Assembly (NCBI GenBank): GCA_017459925.1
Contig: JAFUCC010000026.1
Span: forward strand, 1-64,000
DNA from: Eggerthellaceae bacterium
Lineage (GTDB): Bacteria; Actinomycetota; Coriobacteriia; Coriobacteriales; Eggerthellaceae
Direction of reading: 5' to 3'
Length of the DNA: 64,000 bases
The notes beneath the pieces are model-generated. The model saw nothing but the letters and a program-made list of their open reading frames with translations. It was not told the DNA's origin and made no database searches. Within the stretch, counting starts at the first letter, position 1, and each line of letters begins with the position of its first letter. The position numbers were made by a program, and so were the translations under genes. Shown here one piece after another: positions 35,825 to 46,313 of this stretch.

Positions 35825-37204
35825 CTAGTAGTTTCCGCCTTCTATCTTGCCGAGGGGAACGAAGTCGACGCCCGGCTCGAGCCACCCGCCTTCCACCCCC
35901 ACAACCCAATCCTGGCCGTTCACGTTGCCCTGATACACATGGTCGTACGCGACGTCTGCACGCACATGGTTTCCGTCGGTCCCCTGATACACGTTGTAAC
36001 CGCCGATCATCTCGGATTGCATGTTCGCGACGCGATCGTGGCTTGCCGCGTTCGAGGCCATCATGTCATGCATGACGTTACTGGTGTAATTGTTCGTGTC
36101 TTTGATAATCGAGGACATGCGGTCAAAATGCGCGGCATTGTCGGCTGCCATCTGGGCCATCGCGTTGTTGACAGTTGCCTGCGTCTGCATGGCCGACTTC
36201 TGCATGAACTGCCGAAGCCATGCTTCTTGCGACTTGAAATCTGCGCCGAGCCGTATGGACTCGCGCACGCGGTCGCATTCCCCAAGCACTTGCTCGAACT
36301 TGTCGACTGGGCAGTACATGAACATCTCGTAATCGGTCTGCCATGTTCTCTGCTGCATGGCAGAACCGATTGACTGCGCAACCTGCCCCACGAGGTTGGC
36401 GAAGAACCCGCCGCCTGATTGCTGTTGCTGCTGTTCGTTATATCCGACAGCCGTTACCTCGGCTTCGACGTAGACCGCGAACTCGCTTCCGTCACGGCTC
36501 GTCGCTCGATACAACTTGCGGTGCCATTCGGACCGCAGCGAATTGAGCATATCGGGAGGCGCGGTTTTCAAGAGCTCTTGGTACTTCGCCTGCGCGATGG
36601 CGTCGGGCTGGTCGCTTTCCTGCACCACCTGGATAATCTGGAGCCCGTATTTGCTCGCCCGAAACGCCGCCACCTCGTCGCATATCTGCGATGCGCTCGC
36701 CAACGGCCTCTTGCGGAGATACGTCTGGGGATCGAGCATGCTCGGGTCGCCGGAAGCGCCAGCAGCGGCACCGAGGGCGCCCATGATGCCGCCCAGCAAG
36801 CCGCCTCCCATGGCGGGCATTCCGACTCCCATCTGCGGCGCATCGAGATACGCGTTCGAGGTCGTGTGCGCGATGAGGCACCTTCCGTCTTCCGAATACA
36901 TGTTGATGGTGGGAACCAACGGCGTTGAAACGGACCCGTACCGGAAGTTCAGGTTTGCCAACTCGATGTTGTAACGCCAGCCCTCTGGAAGCCAGGAATC
37001 GTAATACACGACCCCGCAATCCTCGCCATCGGGCACCGGGCGCGGAGCGACGCACCCTCCCCTGAACGTATTCTCCAACATGGCGCGTCGCGGATCGCGA
37101 GGCGTCATCTGGTAGCGCATTCCACACGCTTCGCAGGTGACTATTTCACTATAGCCGTCCCATGCAAGCGCTGCGCCGCAGCTTTGGCATTGCAGTTTGC
37201 GCAT
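35825..37204 (-). CDS. Hypothetical zinc-ribbon protein
   Basis: 459 residues, not recognised. N-terminal zinc ribbon (Cys6, 9, 24, 27). A mid-region Gly/Met/Ala-rich hydrophobic patch (about 125-155) could associate with membrane; a Gln-run lies near 255, and residues 320-420 are helical and rich in Met/Asn/Ala. It follows the lipoprotein gene by 2 nt and is 18 nt from phoH. It may be a phage-shock or SPFH-like associated factor, but nothing visible proves that. Confidence 0.6.
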   Translation of the reverse strand: MRKLQCQSCGAALAWDGYSEIVTCEACGMRYQMTPRDPRRAMLENTFRGGCVAPRPVPDGEDCGVVYYDSWLPEGWRYNIELANLNFRYGSVSTPLVPTINMYSEDGRCLIAHTTSNAYLDAPQMGVGMPAMGGGLLGGIMGALGAAAGASGDPSMLDPQTYLRKRPLASASQICDEVAAFRASKYGLQIIQVVQESDQPDAIAQAKYQELLKTAPPDMLNSLRSEWHRKLYRATSRDGSEFAVYVEAEVTAVGYNEQQQQQSGGGFFANLVGQVAQSIGSAMQQRTWQTDYEMFMYCPVDKFEQVLGECDRVRESIRLGADFKSQEAWLRQFMQKSAMQTQATVNNAMAQMAADNAAHFDRMSSIIKDTNNYTSNVMHDMMASNAASHDRVANMQSEMIGGYNVYQGTDGNHVRADVAYDHVYQGNVNGQDWVVGVEGGWLEPGVDFVPLGKIEGGNY

Positions 37205-37206
37205 GC

Positions 37207-38040
37207 TTAAAACTTCGCTCCGACGGCGATGACGTCGTAATCGGCGATCATGGCCATCGTGCAGCCGACAGGCAGGCCGTATCCGTCAATCGAGAATTCT
37301 TGCGAAGCTCCAGGAGCCACGTTCACGAGGATGTCCCCCGCAACGCCGAGCAGGTTTCCTTCGTTGTCGAGGAACATGGCCGTGACCTCGATAAGATCGG
37401 CGTTTTCGGAATCGTCGTTCGTGACCGTTCCGGTTACGGTCGGCACGCCATGTCCGTCATCGGAAATCCTCTGATTCGAAATCGGGTATTCCCACACTTC
37501 CTTGCATGCGTTGACATCGGCTGTCGCCGTAAGCTGGTAGTCATCGCTCGACGAGTACCCGCTCGGCATCGGAATGGGGCTTCCCGAGTAGATGAAGCCG
37601 ATGTCCCCGACGCGCAAGTACGACGGGCCCGTGAAAATGGCGTTACCGGTTGCGTTGACGAGCTCGTTTCCGACGCCATCGTAAATTTTGATGGCGCTTG
37701 CGCCTATGGTCAGCGGCACGTTGCCCGTATTCACGATTTCGACAACCGCATCGGCAACGGGCCCTTGGCCGTCATCGTGAACATCGAGGACGAACATGTT
37801 TCCCAGGCTATACGATGCCGTCCCAGTTGATGCGGCAGATGAAGCAGAAGCCGAAGCCGAGGAGCCGCTTGCAGCCGAGCTCGACGCTTCGCTTGCCGAA
37901 GACGACGCCTCAGCGCTGCTCGAGCTGTCCGAATCGCTTTCGGTCGACGCCTTCTGAACGTTGACCGTAACGCAACCTGCAAGGCAGGCGGCAAGCGCGA
38001 ACGCAGAGCACACGGATAGGAACGCAAGGAACTTCTTCAT
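37207..38040 (-). CDS. Ser-rich lipoprotein with FxLYD-like domain
   Basis: 277 residues. Signal peptide with lipobox LAGC (Cys23), then a low-complexity Ser/Ala linker (about 33-73) that spans the wall, then two beta-sandwich-like halves with conserved VVEIVNTGNVPLTIG and GTVTNDDSENADLIEV, resembling FxLYD/DUF4352-type domains. Surface protein, probably structural or ligand-binding. Cotranscribed with the zinc-ribbon gene 2 nt downstream. Confidence 0.75.
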   Translation of the reverse strand: MKKFLAFLSVCSAFALAACLAGCVTVNVQKASTESDSDSSSSAEASSSASEASSSAASGSSASASASSAASTGTASYSLGNMFVLDVHDDGQGPVADAVVEIVNTGNVPLTIGASAIKIYDGVGNELVNATGNAIFTGPSYLRVGDIGFIYSGSPIPMPSGYSSSDDYQLTATADVNACKEVWEYPISNQRISDDGHGVPTVTGTVTNDDSENADLIEVTAMFLDNEGNLLGVAGDILVNVAPGASQEFSIDGYGLPVGCTMAMIADYDVIAVGAKF

Positions 38041-38145
38041 GGTTCTCCCCTCTTTTCAGCACGGGAAACGAGGCACTTCGGCCTATGAACCATTATGCAT
38101 CTTGCGCTGGGATTCTTTCGCCGTAACCGATTGCCAATTAGGCAA

Positions 38146-39345
38146 TTACAGTGCCAGTTGCACCAATTCGCCCGGTTTGCAGCCTGTGGGAGCTTCCATC
38201 TCGTGATAGCTTTCGCTCAGGCACGTCGCCTCCTCGACAAGACAGTATTCTAAACGGCCCTTGCGCGACTCGAGATCAGAACGCGCAAGGTCACTTCCGA
38301 TGTCGCGAAGGGTTGCAGCGCGGCTCTTCTTGACCGCGGAATCGACTTGGTCCGGCCGATCGGCCGCCGGCGTTCCCTCTCGACGGGAATAGGGGAACAC
38401 GTGCAAGCGCATGAAGCCGCAATCCTTGACGAGTTTGCATGTCTCATCGAAATCTTCGTCGGTTTCTCCGGGAAAGCCTACGATGACGTCGGTCGACAGG
38501 GCTATGGAGGGAACGCGAGACCGGATCTTTTGCACAAGCGCACGATACTCTTCGGCCGTGTACGGACGGTCCATTTCTCGCAGCACCTTGGAACTCCCTG
38601 ACTGCAACGGCACATGCAGATGACGGCACAGCCTTCCATCCGCAGCCACGAGCAATTCTATGAGCTCGTCGTCGATGCTTCGAGGCTCGATGCTCGAAAT
38701 GCGTATGCGGGCTGGCGCCTCGTCTCCGCTGTGGGCTTCATCTGCTTCCTTAAGGAGCAGCGCGACCAATTCGGGAAGCCTCGTGGTTCCGTCTTGGTAT
38801 GCGCCGATGTCGATGCCGGTGAGGACGATCTCCTTCACGCCTGCTTGCAGATACGCCCTTGCTTCGCGCACCACATCCTGAACGCCGACGCTCCGCGCTT
38901 TCCCTCGCGCAACGTGGACGATGCAGTACGTGCACGCATGGTCGCAACCGTCTTGCACTTTTAACCCGACGCGGGTGCGAAACTCATCGCCTATTCGAAG
39001 CAACGGCTCCTGACGTCCTTCGGAGAACTCCATCTCGAGCTCGAGCTTGCTTGCGACCCTTACGCGTGGGCTCATCGCATTGAAGACGTCTTGCGAGATA
39101 GCCGCGGCACAGCCAGTCACGACGACCTTTGCGAGCGGGTTCACGGCAAGTGCGTGGTGAACCGCCTTACGGGCTTTCTTGTCGGCTTCTGCTGTGACCG
39201 TGCATGTGTTAACAATAATAAGGTCAGCGGCTTCCTCTTGCGCGTAAGCAGCCCCCTTGGCCATGAGGGCCGCATGCATGGAATCCGCCTCGACGCGGTT
39301 AACCTTGCAGCCGAGGTTTACGATGTGAAAGCTAGTTGAAGGCAT
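38146..39345 (-). CDS. mtaB: tRNA t6A37 methylthiotransferase MtaB
   Basis: 399 residues from the ATG at 39345, overlapping the dnaJ stop by 14 nt. [13 protein letters not shown] marks the MtaB branch; [15 protein letters not shown] is the radical-SAM motif. Adds methylthio to t6A37 in tRNALys. The C-terminal TRAM domain is short. Downstream of hrcA-dnaJ, a placement common in Gram-positives. Confidence 0.92.
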   Translation of the reverse strand: MPSTSFHIVNLGCKVNRVEADSMHAALMAKGAAYAQEEAADLIIVNTCTVTAEADKKARKAVHHALAVNPLAKVVVTGCAAAISQDVFNAMSPRVRVASKLELEMEFSEGRQEPLLRIGDEFRTRVGLKVQDGCDHACTYCIVHVARGKARSVGVQDVVREARAYLQAGVKEIVLTGIDIGAYQDGTTRLPELVALLLKEADEAHSGDEAPARIRISSIEPRSIDDELIELLVAADGRLCRHLHVPLQSGSSKVLREMDRPYTAEEYRALVQKIRSRVPSIALSTDVIVGFPGETDEDFDETCKLVKDCGFMRLHVFPYSRREGTPAADRPDQVDSAVKKSRAATLRDIGSDLARSDLESRKGRLEYCLVEEATCLSESYHEMEAPTGCKPGELVQLAL

Positions 39346-40468
39346 CGCGCAAACGCTCAAGGGGCGACTTCGCCTGGACGTAATCCTCGCCAAGGTCCTC
39401 GGCAAGCTTTTCGAGCAGTTCGCGTTGGGTCTTCGTCAGCTTCTTCGGAATCATGACATCGACGTGCACGTACAAATCGCCGCGCATGTCGCTGCGGAAC
39501 TTCGGCATGCCGTGGCCCTTCACGCGCAGAACCTGGTCGTTCTGGCAGCCTTCCGGAATGCGCACGCTCACCTTCTCGTCGGGAAGGATTCCGTCGATTT
39601 CGATTTCCGCCCCGAGGGCAGCCTGCGTCATGGAGATCTTGGCCATGGCGTGCAGGTTGTCGCCCTCGCGCTCGAAGAAATCGTGAGGCTCGATACGGCA
39701 TGTGACGATGAGGTTGCCCGACGTTGCGCCGCGCAAACCCGCTTCGCCAAATCCGGTGATGCGCAGCTGCTGAGAGTCGCGGATGCCCGCGGGAACCTCG
39801 ACCGTGACGCGCTGACGGTCGGGAACGCGGCCCTGACCCTCGCACTCGGGGCAGGCGTTTTCGATAGTGTGGCCCGTGCCGCCGCAACGGGTGCAAGTGG
39901 ATGTCGTCCTCATGTCGCCGAGGAACGTTCGCTGCACCGAGTACACGCGGCCTGAGCCGTTGCAATCGGGGCACGTCACCTCGTGCCCACCTTCGCCCAG
40001 GCCCGTTCCGTCGCAGTCGGGGCACGGCGCCAAGCGGTCGTAGACGATTTCCTTCTTCGCGCCGGTTGCGACTTCTTCAAGCGTCAGTCGCAAGCCAACG
40101 CCCATGTCGCGACCTTCCCTGCGCGCAGTGGCCCCGCCGCCCATGCCGCTGAAGAACGAGCTGAAGATATCGCCCATGCCGCCGAAGCCGCCACCGAAGA
40201 TGTCTTCGAAATCGACGTAGCCCGTACCATACGGGCCGGCTCCTCCGGCTGCTCCCGGGGTCGAACCGGTGCGGTCGTAATATGCGCGTTTGTTCGGATC
40301 GGAAAGCACGTCGTACGCTTCGTTGAGTTCCTTGAACTCTTCTTCGGCGTTCGGCGACTTGTTTACATCAGGATGCAGTTTCCGCGCTTGCTTGCGAAAC
40401 GCCTTCTTTATCTCTTCGTCAGTTGCGTCACGCGAAACACCCAGAACTTCGTAAAGGTCCTTTGCCAT
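39332..40468 (-). CDS. dnaJ: Chaperone DnaJ
   Basis: 378 residues from the ATG at 40468. J domain with HPD, Gly/Phe-rich region, and four CxxCxGxG repeats ([32 protein letters not shown]). It is cotranscribed with hrcA; dnaK and grpE are not nearby, so a second heat-shock locus must exist (inference). Confidence 0.97.
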   Translation of the reverse strand: MAKDLYEVLGVSRDATDEEIKKAFRKQARKLHPDVNKSPNAEEEFKELNEAYDVLSDPNKRAYYDRTGSTPGAAGGAGPYGTGYVDFEDIFGGGFGGMGDIFSSFFSGMGGGATARREGRDMGVGLRLTLEEVATGAKKEIVYDRLAPCPDCDGTGLGEGGHEVTCPDCNGSGRVYSVQRTFLGDMRTTSTCTRCGGTGHTIENACPECEGQGRVPDRQRVTVEVPAGIRDSQQLRITGFGEAGLRGATSGNLIVTCRIEPHDFFEREGDNLHAMAKISMTQAALGAEIEIDGILPDEKVSVRIPEGCQNDQVLRVKGHGMPKFRSDMRGDLYVHVDVMIPKKLTKTQRELLEKLAEDLGEDYVQAKSPLERLRDAFN

Positions 40469-40488
40469 TACCGTGCTAGCCTTTCGTC

Positions 40489-41217
40489 CTACTGCGACGA
40501 CTCGTCGCCAAGCGTCTTGCTCGCAATACGCACAGCGGCGAGCGCTTTCGTGTAATCCATCCGCGTAGGCCCTATGACGGCGACGATGCCGCCGTCTGGG
40601 CCAATTCCGTACCTGCATGCGACAACCGACACGCCGGCCAGCTGTTCAGCTTCGTTTTCCCTCCCGATGCGAACCTGCGGGCCGTCGTCTGAAGGGGCGG
40701 TCGTATCGAGCACATGCAAGAGCACCGTATCGTCTTCGAGCACTTGCATGACGGGCAGGAGCGATTCGGTGAGCGTGAACTCGGGCTGCCTCATAAGAGA
40801 CATGATGCCCGTTCTGCTTGGATGAGCATAGCCGGGCGGCGTTACGACGGAAAGGCAATCGGTGAACTGCGAGAGGGCCTTCGATGTACGGTCGAGCAAT
40901 TCATCGAGCTCGCGGGCGGACTCGCGCAACCGCCCAATCGCCTCGCCCGCTTCCTCGTCTTGGGAAACCGCCCCAGATTCGATGAGGTCGTCGACGAATG
41001 TACGGTAACCGAAATCGGTCGGAATGCGCCCAGCCGATGTATGGGGCTGGGAGATGTAGCCTTCGTCTTCGAGGGCGGAAAGCTCGTTGCGGATGGTGGC
41101 GGGGCTGACGCCGAAACGGTACCGTTCGGTGAGCGTGCGCGACCCGACGGGCAATGCACGCGCCACATATTCCTCGATGAGCGCAGCGAGCACACGCTGT
41201 CGCCTATCCGAGAGCAT
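40489..41217 (-). CDS. hrcA: Heat-inducible repressor HrcA (short form)
   Basis: 242 residues, about 100 fewer than usual. Winged helix intact ([30 protein letters not shown]), C-terminal [12 protein letters not shown] end intact; the shortfall lies in the middle, in the GAF-like and dimerisation region. ATG follows AGGAGG. Binds CIRCE; a degenerate copy is upstream. Confidence 0.92.
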   Translation of the reverse strand: MLSDRRQRVLAALIEEYVARALPVGSRTLTERYRFGVSPATIRNELSALEDEGYISQPHTSAGRIPTDFGYRTFVDDLIESGAVSQDEEAGEAIGRLRESARELDELLDRTSKALSQFTDCLSVVTPPGYAHPSRTGIMSLMRQPEFTLTESLLPVMQVLEDDTVLLHVLDTTAPSDDGPQVRIGRENEAEQLAGVSVVACRYGIGPDGGIVAVIGPTRMDYTKALAAVRIASKTLGDESSQ

Positions 41218-41256
41218 TCCTACCTCCTCTGCGAAATCTGTTCCAACTTGGTAATT

Positions 41257-41283
41257 CTAGCAGCCGCAAACGTCGAGTGCTAA
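41257..41283. promoter_or_regulatory. Degenerate CIRCE operator and hrcA promoter
   Basis: Right arm GAGTGCTAA (41275-41283) is exact, the spacer is 9 nt, and the left arm CTAGCAGCC keeps six of nine positions of TTAGCACTC. On the minus strand TTAGCA, 18 bp, TAGAAT (with TGC before it) gives a promoter overlapping the operator. Confidence 0.65.
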
Positions 41284-41306
41284 TGCGTTACTCAAGCGTC
41301 ATATGG

Positions 41307-41464
41307 GTTGAACGTTACCCCAGTGACGGCTGCCGGTTGAACATCATCCCAGGGAAGATGTTCAATTTGAGAAGTGATCCCACGCAAAGACAAGGCCTCA
41401 GCAAATTGAACATCTTCCCTGGGGTGATGTTCAACCGGCAGCCGTCACTGGGGTAACGTTCAAC
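41307..41464. repeat. Family A palindromic element, copy 5 (62-nt arms)
   Basis: 41307-41368 and 41403-41464 are inverted repeats matching at 61 of 62 positions around a 34-nt spacer. Each arm contains two unit types, one with TTGAACGTTACCCC and one with TTGAACATC. The spacer shares GCAAAGA and GGCCTCAG with copy 6. It ends 12 nt from the hemW stop. Confidence 0.92.
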
Positions 41465-41476
41465 TGCCCGCCGTAG

Positions 41477-42592
41477 CTACGGTGCGATGTCGAGTAGGCG
41501 GCCGTAAAGTTCGTTTCCGCAAAGCCATCCTTGCCGTGTGGGCCGCCACCTATTCTCTACGCGCTCGACAAATCCCTCTTCGACGAGGCTTTCCATTGAG
41601 TTTCGCGCTTCCGGAATGAAGTTGCATGCCTTTGCGAGCCGCTCGTCTGAAATACCGCAAGCCATGCGCATGCCGAGCATGAGGTCTTCCGCCTCCATTT
41701 GGTTGCGGTTCAGGTCGTCTACCACTTCCCCGTTCATGACGCGCATGCGGCGCTCGTCGTTCTGCGTCATCGTCGTGGCGCTGGCGCCAATGCCCAGGTA
41801 GGGTATCCCCGTCCAGTACGACGAATTGTGCTTCGACTCGTACCCTGGAAGCGCATAGCTTGCGACTTCATAGCGGGCAAAGCCGTGAGCAGCCAATACG
41901 CGCTCGGCAATTTCCATATGCTCGGCCTCGACATCGTCGTCGGGCTCGTCCATTTCGCCAGCGAGCACCAGCTTGTCGAACATCGTATGAGGCTCGATCG
42001 CCAACGGGTACACGCTCACGTGCTTCACGCCCAAGGCGACGGCTTCCTCGACGCTCGCTTCGAACGTTTCGGCGCTTTGCCCGGGAATCCCGCACATGAG
42101 GTCTACGCTTATGTTCTCGAATCGTTCCTTGGCTTCGCGAATCGCTTCCTTTGCGCGGGCGGCATCATGCGCCCTGCCGAGAATCCGAAGCACGTCATCG
42201 TCGAAGCTTTGCACGCCTATCGAGATCCTGTTCACCCCAAGCGCCCACATATCTTTGACGAGGCGCCCATCAAGGCTTTCCGGGTTTGCCTCGACCGTGA
42301 ACTCAAGGTCGTCTCGCGTCAAGTCCATCGATACAGACAGCGCGTAAAGAAGGCTCGACAGCCTTGCTGCTCCAATGTGGGTCGGGGTTCCCCCTCCGAT
42401 GTACACCGTGTCGATTGCCGTTAGCTCACCGGCTTTCGCCTGCTTTCGGATGTCTAATACGAGCTGTTCGACATATTCGTCGATGCGCACGTCGTCTCGC
42501 GGTACCGCCGCAGTCGCGAAATCGCAGTACCCACAACGTTTCACGCAGAACGGGATGTGCATGTACAGGGCTTTATACGGATCGTGAGGCAT
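41477..42592 (-). CDS. hemW: Heme chaperone HemW / radical SAM coproporphyrinogen oxidase-like
   Basis: 371 residues. Radical-SAM motif CVKRCGYC follows MHIPF, then GGGTPTHIG and the HemW_C domain. HemW proteins bind heme and differ from true HemN by lacking its N-terminal extension, as here. Downstream of dusB, start overlapping its end. Confidence 0.9.
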   Translation of the reverse strand: MPHDPYKALYMHIPFCVKRCGYCDFATAAVPRDDVRIDEYVEQLVLDIRKQAKAGELTAIDTVYIGGGTPTHIGAARLSSLLYALSVSMDLTRDDLEFTVEANPESLDGRLVKDMWALGVNRISIGVQSFDDDVLRILGRAHDAARAKEAIREAKERFENISVDLMCGIPGQSAETFEASVEEAVALGVKHVSVYPLAIEPHTMFDKLVLAGEMDEPDDDVEAEHMEIAERVLAAHGFARYEVASYALPGYESKHNSSYWTGIPYLGIGASATTMTQNDERRMRVMNGEVVDDLNRNQMEAEDLMLGMRMACGISDERLAKACNFIPEARNSMESLVEEGFVERVENRWRPTRQGWLCGNELYGRLLDIAP

Positions 42593-43541
42593 AGTCGCTC
42601 AATTCGTCGAACACTCGGTTGAAATCCTCGAGGCTTACGCATTCGTTGAACATTCCCCGAGCGCGCGCCGCGCCCGGAAGCCCGGTCACGTACCATGCCG
42701 CATGTTTGCGCATCCGCACGATGTTGCGGCCTTCGCGATGCGTGAGCAACTCGGCATGACGCCGCGCCATGGCAAGGCGCTCGTCAAGCATGGGTGGCGT
42801 GAAATCGGTTCCGTCAAGCGCAGCTTTCACTTCGGCAAACACCCACGGATTTCCTTCGGCAGCTCGGGCGATCATGATTGCATCGCAACCCGTCTGCTCA
42901 GCCATGGCCACGGCCGCAGAGCCGTCAACGACGTCCCCGTTTCCCACCACGGGTATGGAAACCGCCTGCTTCACTTTGCCAATGACTGCCCAATCTGCTC
43001 TTCCCCGGTACATTTGCTCGGCGAAACGGCCATGAACGGTTACCGCCGAAGCTCCCGCCTGTTCCATTTGCTTGGCGAACTCGACTGCGGACTCGTCGCC
43101 CAGAGCGAATCCCCGGCGGAATTTGCATGTGACGGGATGGCTCACCGCGCTGACGATCGAGCTCACGATTCGGGCAGCGAGCTTAGGGTCGCGCATGAGG
43201 GCGGCGCCATCGCCCTTTCCCGCAATCTTCCTAACTGGGCACCCCATATTAATGTCGAGATACGCAAGCGTATCGCCCATCGACTCTTCCACCCAAGCGG
43301 CCTGCGCGGCCATGGTGTCGGATTCGTGGCCGAAAAGCTGTACCGCCACCTTTTCTTCGCCCAGTGCGAGGTCGAGCAGATGGCGGGTCTTCTCGTTCGC
43401 ATACGAAAGCCCTTTCGCCGATACCATTTCGCAGAACGTCATATCGGCGCCTTGCTCGCTGCAGAGCGTTCTAAGCGCGATATCGCTTACGCCTGCCATA
43501 GGCGCGAGGATCGCGCGGTATGTCCCGAACAAGCCCTTCAA
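42573..43541 (-). CDS. dusB: tRNA-dihydrouridine synthase
   Basis: 322 residues if it starts at the TTG at 43541, which has GGAGG 11 nt upstream; a TTG at 43631 would overlap the preceding small gene and add a Ser-rich leader. FMN-binding TIM barrel with APMAGVSD, DINMGCPVRK containing the catalytic Cys, and GKGDGAAL. Reduces uridine in tRNA; DusB class by similarity. Confidence 0.9.
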   Translation of the reverse strand: MKGLFGTYRAILAPMAGVSDIALRTLCSEQGADMTFCEMVSAKGLSYANEKTRHLLDLALGEEKVAVQLFGHESDTMAAQAAWVEESMGDTLAYLDINMGCPVRKIAGKGDGAALMRDPKLAARIVSSIVSAVSHPVTCKFRRGFALGDESAVEFAKQMEQAGASAVTVHGRFAEQMYRGRADWAVIGKVKQAVSIPVVGNGDVVDGSAAVAMAEQTGCDAIMIARAAEGNPWVFAEVKAALDGTDFTPPMLDERLAMARRHAELLTHREGRNIVRMRKHAAWYVTGLPGAARARGMFNECVSLEDFNRVFDELSDYASRSV

Positions 43542-43572
43542 ATAATCAATTTCCTCCGAGGTAATTGATTCG

Positions 43573-43749
43573 TCACTGAAGCGATCCGAGAATGCCGACG
43601 ACGCCGAACCCGATGAGGAGGATGGCTGCAATTAAAACGACGACGAGCAACAATCCGGCGAGCTTCGGCCCGCGGGCGCGTTCCATGTCCTCGGCGGTCT
43701 TCTTGTCGTCGAACGCGTCGTCGATCCAATCGAATTCTTCTCGAGCCAC
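43573..43749 (-). CDS. 58-residue single-TM membrane protein
   Basis: A GTG 1 nt after the lepA stop opens a 58-codon frame ending TGA. The first 29 residues are acidic then basic (MAREEFDWIDDAF, RARGPK), and residues 30-55 form one hydrophobic helix rich in Leu/Val/Ile/Gly. The tight junction with lepA and the strong hydrophobicity argue that it is real, although it is below common length cut-offs. Function unknown. Confidence 0.65.
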   Translation of the reverse strand: MAREEFDWIDDAFDDKKTAEDMERARGPKLAGLLLVVVLIAAILLIGFGVVGILGSLQ

Positions 43750-43750
43750 G

Positions 43751-45580
<1,830 letters not shown>

Positions 45581-45605
45581 ACTGGCTCACTTTCGGAATA
45601 CTTGG

Positions 45606-45633
45606 TTTCAGTTGGAATATTCTATGCTAAGAT
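45606..45633 (+). promoter_or_regulatory. rpsT promoter
   Basis: TTTCAG (45606-45611), 16 bp, extended -10 TGCTAAGAT (TAAGAT 45628-45633). GGAGG precedes the GTG start of rpsT. Confidence 0.6.
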
Positions 45634-45681
45634 TTACGGGTTTCGTCTGGAAACAAGATTTAAACAACGGAGGAATTAAGA

Positions 45682-46242
45682 GTGGCAAACATCAAGTCTC
45701 AGAAGAAGCGCAACATCACCAACGAGAAATCGCGCATGCGCAACCGCGCTGTTAAGTCCGAGCTCAAGACCGCAACCCGTCGCGTCCGCGAAGCCGTCGC
45801 CGCAGAGAACGGCGCAGAAGCTTACGCAGCCGCCCTGGCCGCTTGCCGCCTGATGGACAAGGCCGTTTCCAAGGGCGTTATCCACAAGAACCAGGCTGCC
45901 AACCGCAAGAGCGGCATCATGGCGCTCGCGAACACCATCGTCACCGACGAGGACCGCGCCGCTTACGTGAAGCCCGCCCCCAAGGCTGCCAAGACCGGCT
46001 CCAAGAAGGCTGCCCGCAAGGAAGAGCGCGCCGCCGAGATGGCCAAGGCCAACGAGGAGAAGGCCAAGCGCCGCGAGAAGCAGCTGAAGGAAGAGAAGAA
46101 GGCCCTTGAGCGCAAGGCCAAGGAAGCTGAAGAGGCTGCAAAGGCCGAGGCAGAGGCTGCTGCCGCTGAAGCCGCCGCGGCTGAGGCCGAGGCTGAAGAG
46201 GCCGCCGAAGAGGAAGCTCCTGCTGAAGAGGCTGCCGAATAA
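45682..46242 (+). CDS. rpsT: 30S ribosomal protein S20 with a long charged C-terminal tail
   Basis: 186 residues against the usual 85-90. Residues 1-86 are ordinary S20 ([10 protein letters not shown] start, [11 protein letters not shown], a [19 protein letters not shown] segment). Residues 95-186 are a low-complexity tail, first Lys/Arg-rich ([10 protein letters not shown]) then Ala/Glu-rich, predicted to be a long helix. The GTG start follows GGAGG. No frameshift or second gene is evident, and the terminator lies 37 nt after the stop, so the tail is part of the product. Confidence 0.93.
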   Translation: MANIKSQKKRNITNEKSRMRNRAVKSELKTATRRVREAVAAENGAEAYAAALAACRLMDKAVSKGVIHKNQAANRKSGIMALANTIVTDEDRAAYVKPAPKAAKTGSKKAARKEERAAEMAKANEEKAKRREKQLKEEKKALERKAKEAEEAAKAEAEAAAAEAAAAEAEAEEAAEEEAPAEEAAE

Positions 46243-46279
46243 CAACGGCATGTGGACCTCGGTCCATCCGCATATCAAG

Positions 46280-46313
46280 ATAGAAACGCCCCGTTTAAAC
46301 GGGGCGTTTCTAT
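46280..46313. terminator. Bidirectional terminator between rpsT and holA
   Basis: A 34-nt perfect palindrome with ACGCCCCG/CGGGGCGT centre around TTTAAA; T-rich on one side and A-rich on the other, so it can stop both convergent genes. The holA stop codon begins at its last base. Confidence 0.88.

Noticed and set aside
38128-38150. ATTGCC/GGCAAT hairpin as mtaB terminator
   Set aside because: Six-bp stem without a T-run; not convincing.
41307-41464. Possible CRISPR repeat
   Set aside because: The repeats are inverted, not direct, with one spacer; no cas genes nearby.
43542-43631. TTG at 43631 as the dusB start
   Set aside because: Overlaps the 58-residue gene, adds a Ser-rich leader not typical of Dus proteins, and lacks the GGAGG that precedes 43541.
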